Positions 56,092 through 64,000 of a DNA stretch of 64,000 bases are shown here, piece after piece. The position numbers were made by a program, and so were the translations under genes. The stretch's first letter is position 1; each line of letters starts with the position of its first letter. Source of the stretch: Scylla paramamosain (lineage: Eukaryota; Arthropoda; Malacostraca; Decapoda; Portunidae); NCBI RefSeq assembly GCF_035594125.1, contig NC_087152.1, positions 17,427,001 to 17,491,000 of the forward strand, written 5' to 3'. The notes below the pieces were generated by a model. It was not told the DNA's origin and made no database searches. It saw only the letters and a program-made list of their open reading frames with translations.

Positions 56092-57859
56092 GTTGGTGGT
56101 GAAGGTCTGGTGGTTGGAGGGAGGGGCACAGACGTGGGTCCCTCGAGTTCAGCGGTGGTGGCAGGAGGCCGCACTCAGAGATGGCCGTGGCCGTCTCCTG
56201 GCGGAGAAGCGCGTCCAGATCGTCCCGCCTAGCGGGGACGTGATCAGGGCTGGCAAGCAGCTCCGCCATCAACTGCACCATCCGCGCCATGAGGCAGTTG
56301 ACCACCGCGCGGGTTTCTTCGCTGAGACAGGCGGGCACCCCGTGGAGAGGATCGCTCGGGACCATGGCTCTCCTCCTCACCGTTGTCGGTGCTGGGCCTG
56401 TCGCCGCACGGGCGGGGGCGTCGCCGGGAGGGTCTCTCCCTTGTGTGCCGCTGCTCGGGTGGTGGGGCTTGGCTCGAGCATGCTTGGTAGGGGTGCTACC
56501 TGAGCGAGTGGAGGGGTGGGCGGAGGGGGTGCGGCTCTCCGTGCCTATGGCTGGAGGCTGTACCTCGGGTCGGCGGTGAGGGGGTTGCCGGTTAATCTCT
56601 TCCGGTCTTGCCGCTGGCTGGGACGGGGGTTGGGGGGTGGCTGAGGGGGCCTGCCGCGGGACCCAAGCTGACCTGACTGGAGGTGGGGCGGGTGCAACGG
56701 GATCTCGCGCTGACCTTCCTGGCTGGCCACGTGGTGGATGCTGTTGCTGCTGGGGCTGAGCGATCTGTTGCCGGGGCTGCCCATGCGACGCTGTATGGCG
56801 ACGTCGACGTTGCCGCCTTGGTGGCGCCTGAGACTGCTGTTGTTGCTGCTGGCGTGAACGAGGCATCCTACGGAGCCTCTCAGGGCACTGGGGGTTCCAC
56901 GCGTGGTGGTTTTTCCCACAGTTTGGGCACCTGGCGGTGGTTGCCTCGTTGGCCTTATGGCGGGCGATGCACTCCTCCGTCGGGTGGGGCAGGCTGCACA
57001 CGCCGCACCTGGCGGCATGTTCGCACCGCGCCTGCAGGTGGTTGTACCGTTGGCACCTGTAACATCTTACAGGCTCACCTTGGTAGGGGCGCAGGGAGTA
57101 TCTGCCCCAGCAGCCGAGATCCAACTTGGCGGGCGGCGGCCCCACACACACAAGTAGCACCTGTCTCGTGGGCAACTTGTCCCTCTTGGAGGTCAGACGC
57201 TGGGCGGAGGTCACCTGAGGGTGAGCCTCTACCGCCTCGAGAGGCAGGTCGAGCGGGTAGCGCTCCAGCACCACCTTGTGCCTCTTTTCGCTTGGGTCGA
57301 GGAGGAGCACCCTGTTTCCTTCCTCCGCGATGCGGCGCAGGAGTGCCGTGGAATCCTCGTCCTTGGGCGTGACCACGTGCTCACCCTTGAGATTAACCCT
57401 TACCTGTATCCGAAGGGTCGGATACTCCCTCTCGAGGGCAGAGATGGCTCGGTAAGAGTTCTCGTATTCGCCCAGGCTGCCCAGCTTGAACTTGGGCCTC
57501 GGGGGCTGGTGGCGGCGAGCTCGGCTGGTCGTGACGGTAGTCCATCCTTGCTCCTCACCGCCGTCCTGCTGCTGCTGCTGCACCACGTCGCTGAAAACGG
57601 AGAGGTCGAGTGGGGCCCAGTCCGCTTCGGTAGCGTTGTCCTCCTGCCATGAAGGCTGGAGGCTGCGGGTGGCTCGCTTCGGTGAGCGCTCATCACTGCT
57701 GCTGTCCTCCAGCAGGTTACGGGCCGCTTTCTTGGGCGTGGAGCACTTTAGGGATGCTGAAGAAGAGGATGCTCTTGCCCTCTTCCCTGAACCGTTGTTC
57801 AGCACTAGCACTTGGTCACTGTTGAATGCCATGACGATTGAACGAGGCGGGAACGACAC
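56072..57859 (-). CDS. I-type LINE ORF1: nucleic-acid-binding gag-like protein
   Basis: 595 residues from ATG 57859; a second ATG at residue 10 is possible. A Ser/Lys-rich N-terminus is followed by an RRM-like segment (about 120-240, RIQVRVNLKGEHVVTP, VLLVCVGP). Three zinc knuckles follow: CYRCQRYNHLQARC (266-279), CGVCSLPHPTEEC (285-297) and CPNCGKNHHAWNPQC (311-325). A long Pro/Gln/Arg-rich tail completes it. The protein coats element RNA and is required for transposition of I-type elements. Arrangement and length are normal for the family. No stop or frameshift seen. Confidence 0.93.
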   Translation of the reverse strand: MSFPPRSIVMAFNSDQVLVLNNGSGKRARASSSSASLKCSTPKKAARNLLEDSSSDERSPKRATRSLQPSWQEDNATEADWAPLDLSVFSDVVQQQQQDGGEEQGWTTVTTSRARRHQPPRPKFKLGSLGEYENSYRAISALEREYPTLRIQVRVNLKGEHVVTPKDEDSTALLRRIAEEGNRVLLLDPSEKRHKVVLERYPLDLPLEAVEAHPQVTSAQRLTSKRDKLPTRQVLLVCVGPPPAKLDLGCWGRYSLRPYQGEPVRCYRCQRYNHLQARCEHAARCGVCSLPHPTEECIARHKANEATTARCPNCGKNHHAWNPQCPERLRRMPRSRQQQQQQSQAPPRRQRRRRHTASHGQPRQQIAQPQQQQHPPRGQPGRSARDPVAPAPPPVRSAWVPRQAPSATPQPPSQPAARPEEINRQPPHRRPEVQPPAIGTESRTPSAHPSTRSGSTPTKHARAKPHHPSSGTQGRDPPGDAPARAATGPAPTTVRRRAMVPSDPLHGVPACLSEETRAVVNCLMARMVQLMAELLASPDHVPARRDDLDALLRQETATAISECGLLPPPLNSRDPRLCPSLQPPDLHHQHGEEIC

Positions 57860-57946
57860 ACGTGGTATTTAGGGTAGGTCAGAGGGAGCGTGGCAGCGAC
57901 CACGTCCGACCCCGACCGTGGCCCAGTCGTGACTGCTTTATTTAAC

Positions 57947-58548
57947 AAAAACATGAACATGTACACAAGAAATACTGAACATAAAAAATGATTTACATAA
58001 AGATATGGACAAAGAGAATGAATGTGTGTGTGTATGTCTGTGTGAAGAAAGGAGTAATATGATGTATAGAAAAGACGTGTAACGTATGTGTCGAAAAGCG
58101 TGCACAGAATGTGTATGTATAAAAAAATGAGGAAGAAGAGATGAAAGACGAAAAATCTGTGCAGTAGAAAGAGAACGGGAGGCTGAAAACATATAAGAGA
58201 AAACGGAGTGCTTGGAGCGGTGACTTGTGTTTACAGAATGAATGTGTGTGTGTATGTCTGTGTGAAGAAAGGAGTAATATGATGTATAGAAAAGACGTGT
58301 AACGTATGTGTCGAAAAGCGTGCACAGAATGTGTATGTATAAAAAAATGAGGAAGAAGAGATGAAAGACGAAAAATCTGTGCAGTAGAAAGAGAACGGGA
58401 GGCTGAAAACATATAAGAGAAAACGAAGTGCTTGGAGCGGTGACTTGTGTTTACATATTACTGGTTCTGAGAAGCGCGTAAGCTTTAGTGTACCCTGAAT
58501 ATGAGAGAAAATGGGATATTTCTATGGCTGACTAGATTATTTACTACA
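57947..58548 (-). repeat. Gypsy 5' LTR, outer (U3) part with a 220-bp tandem duplication
   Basis: Matches the outer part of the 3' LTR, but the segment 58016-58235 is repeated as 58236-58455. The two copies and the single copy at 46936-47155 are almost identical. Ends TTTACTACA at 58548, then the ACAT target duplication. Confidence 0.93.
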
Positions 58549-58552
58549 ACAT

Positions 58553-60437
58553 GACAGAACCCTGAGGAACACCACTGTTAACAGTACTTAGAAGAAGAAC
58601 AGTGACCATCTACCACAGCAGCAATAGAACGGTCAGAGATGAGACTTGAGATGAAATTGCAGAGAGAAGGATAGAAGCCTTACGGGGGTAGTATGGAAAT
58701 CAAAGCTTTGTGCCAGACCCCATCCAAATGTTTTGATATGTCTAAGGCAACAGCGAAAGTTTCATTCAAATCCCTAAAAGAGGATGACCAAAACTCAGTA
58801 GAACGGCCTCTACGGAACACACACTGGCGATCAGAAAGAAGGTTGTGAAGTGATAGATGTTTAAGAATCTTCCTGTTGAGGATAGATTAAACTTTAGATA
58901 CGTATGAAATTAAAGCAAAAGCACGGTAGACTGAGGGATGAAAGTGGTCACCCTTCTTAGGAACAGGCTGAATATAGGCAAACTTCCATCAAGAAGGAAA
59001 GGTAGATGTTGATGGACAGAGTTGGAAGAGTTTGACTAGCAAGATGCAAGAACGGAGGCACAGTTTCAAAGAACAATAGGAGGGACTCCTTCAAGTTCAT
59101 AAGTCTTGCGAGGGTTAAGGCCAGTGAGGACATGGAAAACATCATTGTGAGGGATCTTAATGGGCAGCATAAAGTAGTCGGAGGGTAGAGGAGAGCGACG
59201 GACAAACGCTGAATCATCCAAGGTAGAGTTTTTAGCAAAGGTTTGAGAGAAGAGTTCAGCTTTAAAAATAGATGAGATGGCAGTGGTGCCATCAGGTTGG
59301 AATAAAGGAGAGAAAGATGAAGAAGCAAAATTATTGAAGATGTTTTTGGTTAGGTGCCAGAAGTCACGAGGGAAATAAGATCTTGAAAGATTTTGACACT
59401 TTCCATTAACAAAGGAGTTTTTGGCTAGCTGGAGAATAGACTTGGCATGATTCCGGGCAGAAATATAAAGTACATGAGATTCAGGTGATGGAAGGCTCAA
59501 GTACCTTTTGTGGGCCACCTCTCTATCATGTATAACCCTAGAACAGGCTGTGTTAAACCAAGGTTTGGAAGATTTAGGACGAGAAAGAGAGAATGAGGAA
59601 TGTATGCTTTCATGTCAGACACTCTCATCTCTTTTATTCACTCAGTACACAGAGACAGGCCTCTGACACGTAAGAAGTAATCATTCCAAGGAAAATCAGC
59701 ATAATACCTCCTGAGGTCCACCCATTTGACAGAGGCAACTCCGCTTTGGGGAATCTCGAGGAGGGACTAGAGCGATAGGACAAGATAAGATATGAAATTG
59801 TGATCAGAGTAGCCCAACAGAGAAGAGAGGGTAACAGCATAAACAGAAAGATAAGAGGTTAGGAAAAGATCAAGAATGTTGGGCGTATCTCCAAGACGGT
59901 CAGAAATACGAATTGAGTGTTACACCAGTTGGTCTATGTCGTGCAGGAGAGCAAAATTAAAGGTTAATTCACCAGGATAGTCAGCGAAGGGAGAGGAAAC
60001 CCAAAGCTGGTGGCGATCATTGAAATCTCCAGGAGTAGAGATCTCTGCAAAAGAGAAGAGAGTCAAAATATGCTTCACTTTGGAAATTAAATAGTCAAAG
60101 AATTTTTTATAGTCAGAGGAATTAGGTGATAGGTATACAGCACAGTTTAAGAATGCTGTAGTCGTAGCCAGATGGTGGAAAATTCGGAAGATTCAAGAGT
60201 GTGGGCACGAGAGCAAGTTAAGTTGCTGCGCACATAAACGCAACATCCAGCTTTGGATTGAAAATGAGGCTAGAGAAAGTAAGAGGGAACAGATAAGGGG
60301 CTACTGTCATTTGCTTCAGACACCTGAGTTTCAGTAAGGAAAAGAAAAGGAGGTTTAATAGAGGAGAGGTGGTGTTCTACAGTTTCCAAATTAGATCTAA
60401 GTTAGTGAAGAAGTTGAGGGGAGTGTTAAGACACTCA
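58553..60437 (-). mobile_element. Old LINE-A copy, 5' part, continuing from 46624
   Basis: Resumes at the Gypsy target with CAGAACCCTGAGG. Degraded reverse-transcriptase pieces (59066-59518, MAHKRYLSLPSPESHVLYIS) and endonuclease pieces follow to about 60437, where the copy is 5'-truncated against ankyrin-gene intron sequence. Multiple stops. Confidence 0.85.
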
Positions 60438-60497
60438 AGACACTACTCAAGATGAGTAGCTTTGTTCTGAAAACTCAAACAATGACAGTTTCTAGTC

Positions 60498-60706
<209 letters not shown>

Positions 60707-60781
60707 GACGTCGTATAAGTAATCGGCGAGTTTATCTGTTTACAGATTATTGAACGTTTATCTTGATATCTGATGTTTCAG

Positions 60782-62489
60782 TTACTCTTGTGGTCGTTGA
60801 TAGAAAAAAGCGAGGAAGATCTAGGGAAGGCACTAGAGAAAGGCGCTAACGTCAACCTGTTGAGCCCCACGGGTTCGAGTCCCCTTCACGTCGCTGCTCT
60901 CAGGGATTCGGCATGGCTCATCGACATTCTTCTAAAGTATGAGGCCAGAGTGGACCAAAAAGACAACTCTGGTTTTACTCCTCTCATGGTGGCCGCTCTC
61001 AACGGTAAGACGGACGCTGCTAGGGTACTGCTGTCCAATGGCGCCGACCCGAACATAAAGCGTCCAAGCAACGGGCAGACAGCCTTGCACCTGGCCATGG
61101 ACAGTCGAAGTCGGATGGTGGTGCGCGCTCTAGTGGACGCAGATGCGGATATTAATGCCCAGGCCAATGACAGGAAGTTTACGCCGCTACATTTGGCAGC
61201 TGTGTTGAATGCTGGAGAACTGGCACACGTGCTACTTGAAGACCCTCAGTGTGATGTAACGATTCTAGACAGTAATGGACGCACCGCAGCTATGGTGGCC
61301 ACAGATAATGGAAACCACCGTCTGGGTGAAGACCTCCGTGTGTACGCAATGACGAAGAGTAAGGCAGACAAGGTGAGTCCTTTGTTAGGATTAAGGGAAA
61401 AGATGATATTTTATCATAGTATAAAGTAATCTTTTCATAATGAGTAGCTTTGTTTTGAAAACTCAGACAATGACAGTTTCTAGTCTCTTCATAGTGTTCT
61501 TTATTTTACTGGGATGAAGCAGGTTACGGAAATAATAAATACCTGTAAAGTTTGTCACCAGATGATTTACATAATTCAAAAGTAAATAGCTTCTTTAGTT
61601 AAGATGTGATTACGTTCCACCATTTTGGATGTGTCGTTTCATTAAGGTAAAAAGTGGATGCAACGATGCTCATCCTTTTAGGAACTGTTGTCAGCCGTCA
61701 TGGAGCTGGACGAAGAGGCTGCGAGGAAAGCTTTGGCTGGTGGCGCCAACGCCAATCTGTGCCTCCACGCCGCCGCCATGAAGGGCTCAGTGTCGCTCAT
61801 CAAAATCCTCCTGGATCATCGGATCGATGTGAACCAAATCGACTCCTTGGGTTTCACCCCTCTCATGGTGGCCGCCCTTAATGGCAATACGGACGCTGTC
61901 ACGGAACTCATGGCGAATGGCGCCAACCTGAACCTGAGGGGTAGGGACGGCGAGACAGCCTTACACCTGGCCATGAAAAGCGCCAATCTCAGGGTGGTGA
62001 ATGAGCTGCTCAAGAAAGGGGCAGATATCAATGCGCAGACAAAATCCGATAAGTTCACACCGCTGCATTTTGCAGCTTATTTCAATATTCAACATATAAG
62101 AAGGGTTTTGGAAATGCATACAAAGTGCAACACTGAGATTGTTGACTGGAAGAGTCGCACTGCCGCAAAACTAGCTGAGGAGCGTCGCCGTCAGCTTGGA
62201 ATGCTGCCAGAGTCAGCTGACGGGAACATGACGAAAGTAAGGACAGAAGCATGTTCCAATAAAAGATGTAAACCTTATTTTTTTTTTTTTTTTAGTTTAT
62301 GAGTGTTGTGTTGGCTAATTCAAAACGTTTTATTTCTTGCAGCCGGTGGAGGTCAGTGAGAATGTGTACAAGGTCACTTCATCACCACGAGGAAGAGTTA
62401 TAGTTCTTAATTATGAAAATTTTGGAGAAAAAGACTATCGAAGTGGAGCCATATGGGATACCAAAAAACTTGGAAACCTTTTCACCAAG
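60782..62489 (+). CDS. Ankyrin-repeat protein fused to a caspase p20-like domain, partial
   Basis: Three exons, all phase 0: A 60782-61372, B 61682-62236, C 62343-62489, with GT/AG sites (TTTCAG|, |GTGAGT, TTTTAG|, |GTAAGG, TTGCAG|, |GTAAGG). A (197 codons) and B (185) each encode about five ankyrin repeats (SGFTPLMVAALNGKTDAARV and LGFTPLMVAALNGNTDAVTE; TALHLAM; KFTPLHLAA). C (49 codons) reads YKVTSSPRGRVIVLNYENF and YRSGAIWDTKKLGNLFTK, the start of a caspase p20 domain: RG before the first strand, and RSG with the S1-pocket arginine. The catalytic His and Cys would lie in later exons beyond the window; a LINE fills the following intron. A and B align from their first residue, so an exon begins at 60782 even though an in-frame ATG exists at 60773. 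Earlier exons are missing. Confidence 0.82.
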
Positions 62490-62636
62490 GTAAGGAGGCA
62501 CTTGCAAGCTTATCGGGAACGTATGTAATGGCCAGCGTGGATTGATTGCTTGTTTGCTTATTATCTGAGTGAGTGAGTGATGTAAGGCTGGGTTACAAAA
62601 CAGATTACAAGTGAAAAAATCAAGTCCAAAATATTT

Positions 62637-64000
62637 ATTTATTTTTTTATGTAGGAGGGACACTGGCCAAGGGCGACAAAAGTCTAATAATAATAAAAAA
62701 AAAGAGTCCATTGAGATATCGGTCCCCGAATAGGGTCCGAAGTGGTAATAAAAAAAATGAAGGATACGTGTCTTGAAACCTCCCTCTTGAAGGAGTTCAA
62801 GTCATAGGAAGGTGGAAATACAGAAGTAGGCAGTGAGTTCCAGAGTTTACAAGAGACAGGGATGAATGATTGAAAATACTGGCTAGTTCTTACATTAGAG
62901 AGGTGGACAGAATAGGGGTGAGAGAAAGAAGAAAGTCTTGTGTAGCGAAGCTGCGGGAGGAAGGGAGGCATGCAGTTAGCAAGATCAGAAGAGCAGTTAG
63001 CATAAAAATAGCGGTAGAACATAGCGAGAGATGCAACACTGCGGCGATGAGAAAGAGGCTGAAGACAATCAGTTAGAGGAGAGGAGTTAATGAGACGAAA
63101 AGCTTTTGATTCCACCCTGTCTAAAAGAGCGGTATGAGTGGAATCCCCCCCTCCCCCCGAAATGTGAAGCATACTCCATACATGGACGGATAAGGCCCTT
63201 GTACAGAGTTAGCTGCTGGATCGGGGTGGGGATGAGAAAAACTGGGGGAGACGTCTCAGAACACCTATAGAAGCTATTTACCTAGAGATGAGATGTGAAG
63301 TTTCCAGTTTAGATCATAAGAAAAGGAGAGACCGAGGATGTTCAGTGCAGAAGAGGGGGGACAGTTGAGTGTCATTGAAGAAGAGGGGATAGTTGTCTGG
63401 AAGACTGTGTCGAGTTGATAGATGGAGGAATTGAGTTTTTGAGGCAATGAACAAAACCAAGTTTGCTCTGCCCCAATCAGAAATTTTAGAAAGATCAGAA
63501 GTCAGGCGTTCTGTGGCTTCCCTGCATGTACTGTTTACTTCCTGAAGGGTTGGTCGTCTATGAAAAGACGTGGAAAAGTGCAGGATGGTATCATCAGCGT
63601 AGGAGTGGATAAGACAAGAAGTTTGGTTTTAGAGGATCATTGATGAATAACAGGAAGAGAGTGGGTGACAGGACAGAACACTGAGGAACACCATTGTTAA
63701 TAGATTTAGGAGAAGAACATTGACCGTCTATCACAGCAGCAATAGGAAACTTTTGATGGAGTTACAGAGAGAAGGATAGAAGCTATAGGAGGGTAGTTTG
63801 GAAATGAAAGCTTTGTGCCAGACTCTATCAAAAGTTTTTGCTATGTCTAAGGCAACAGCAAAAGTTTCACCAAAATCTCTAAAAGAGGATGACCTAGACT
63901 CAATAAGGAAAGCCAGAAGATCACCAGTAGAGCGGCCTTGACAGAACCCATACTGGCGATCAGATAGAAGGTTGTGAAGTGATAGATGTTTAAGAAGCTT
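62637..64000 (-). mobile_element. LINE-A copy in the intron after the caspase-like exon, runs off the window
   Basis: 3' end at 62637 with an (ATTT)n-like tail, then the conserved terminus, the C-terminal domain (62684-63172) and reverse-transcriptase palm sequence to the window edge. It has frameshifts, for example near 63140 (C-run), and small deletions. The 5' end is not visible. Confidence 0.88.

Larger units (their letters stand above)
52138..57935 (-). mobile_element. Full-length I-type non-LTR retrotransposon, two intact ORFs
   Basis: 5,798 bp flanked by an 11-bp target duplication CTTTATTTAAC (52127-52137 and 57936-57946). ORF1 57859-56072, ORF2 56091-52342, 3' UTR 52341-52138 ending in AATAATAAAAA (minus strand). 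The 5' UTR is about 76 nt. Much more GC-rich than the surroundings. The RNase H domain places it in the I group. No internal stop or frameshift found. Confidence 0.95.
46629..58548 (-). mobile_element. Gypsy (Ty3-type) LTR retrotransposon, nearly intact, with a nested I-type LINE
   Basis: LTRs at 46629-47246 (3') and 51902-52137 plus 57947-58548 (5', split). The target duplication ACAT lies at 46625-46628 and 58549-58552. The internal region 47247-51901 carries leader, gag, protease and RT-RNase H-integrase, all on the minus strand. A polypurine-like CGGGGGAAG adjoins the 3' LTR, and TGGTGACTCGGAG, a likely primer-binding site, follows the 5' LTR. The only clear lesion is a one-base frameshift between protease and reverse transcriptase. 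The LTRs differ at about three aligned positions, so the insertion is recent. Confidence 0.92.

Noticed and set aside
52528..57872. Numerous plus-strand open frames opposite the I-type element
   Set aside because: GC-rich antisense shadows without domains; the minus-strand ORFs have complete catalytic motifs.
57938..58412. Minus-strand frames reading HTHSVHAFRHIRYTSF-like sequence, also at 46856-47110
   Set aside because: They lie in the Gypsy LTRs and simply repeat with the LTR duplication; no start context or domain.
58016..58455. Two long direct repeats that might be taken for an array
   Set aside because: Just two adjacent copies of an LTR segment; no short regular repeats with unique spacers, so not a CRISPR.
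60773..60781. ATG at 60773 as start of the ankyrin gene
   Set aside because: Its last bases form TTTCAG, a splice acceptor, and exon A aligns with exon B from the residue after it. An upstream exon is more likely.

Overview
The window looks like nuclear DNA of a decapod crustacean, probably a brachyuran crab. Genes have introns with GT/AG boundaries, very long (TA)n, (CA)n and (GA)n microsatellites occur every few kilobases, and most of the sequence is layered transposable elements of types familiar from crab genomes. The species call is inference; no marker gene is present.

Three host genes are supported. (1) A complete proteasome alpha-6 subunit gene (PSMA1), plus strand, about 23.07-30.16 kb, in at least seven coding exons including a 12-nt microexon. 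(2) A small secreted CUB-domain protein with a threonine-rich mucin tail, plus strand, 37.32-38.81 kb, three exons. (3) The 5' or middle part of a gene encoding two tandemly duplicated ankyrin-repeat exons spliced in frame to an exon that looks like the start of a caspase p20 domain, plus strand, 60.78-62.49 kb, running off the window. The third is the most unusual item here. A possible small coiled-coil exon (1.46-1.63 kb) and a decayed SWIM/YqaJ-like fragment (0.78-1.34 kb) are weaker calls.

The rest is mobile DNA. 1.6-19.0 kb holds two damaged BEL/Pao retrotransposons, a solo BEL LTR with a clean 5-bp target duplication, relics of I-type non-LTR elements, and a MULE-type DNA transposon whose inverted ends consist of tandem 14-15-bp repeats. 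A CR1/jockey-group LINE family, here called LINE-A, occurs at 12.1-13.9, 22.8-23.0, 26.1-28.5, 31.3-34.2, 35.5, 42.0-45.3, 45.8-46.6 continuing at 58.6-60.4, and 62.6-64.0 kb. 46.6-58.5 kb is a three-level nest: an old LINE-A copy is split by a nearly intact Gypsy element (4-bp target duplication ACAT, almost identical LTRs), and the upstream Gypsy LTR is split by a full-length I-type element with two intact ORFs and an 11-bp target duplication. That innermost element is the youngest and the best candidate for a still-mobile element.

Frames of decayed elements were read by eye, element names rest on motif recognition, and no database search was possible.
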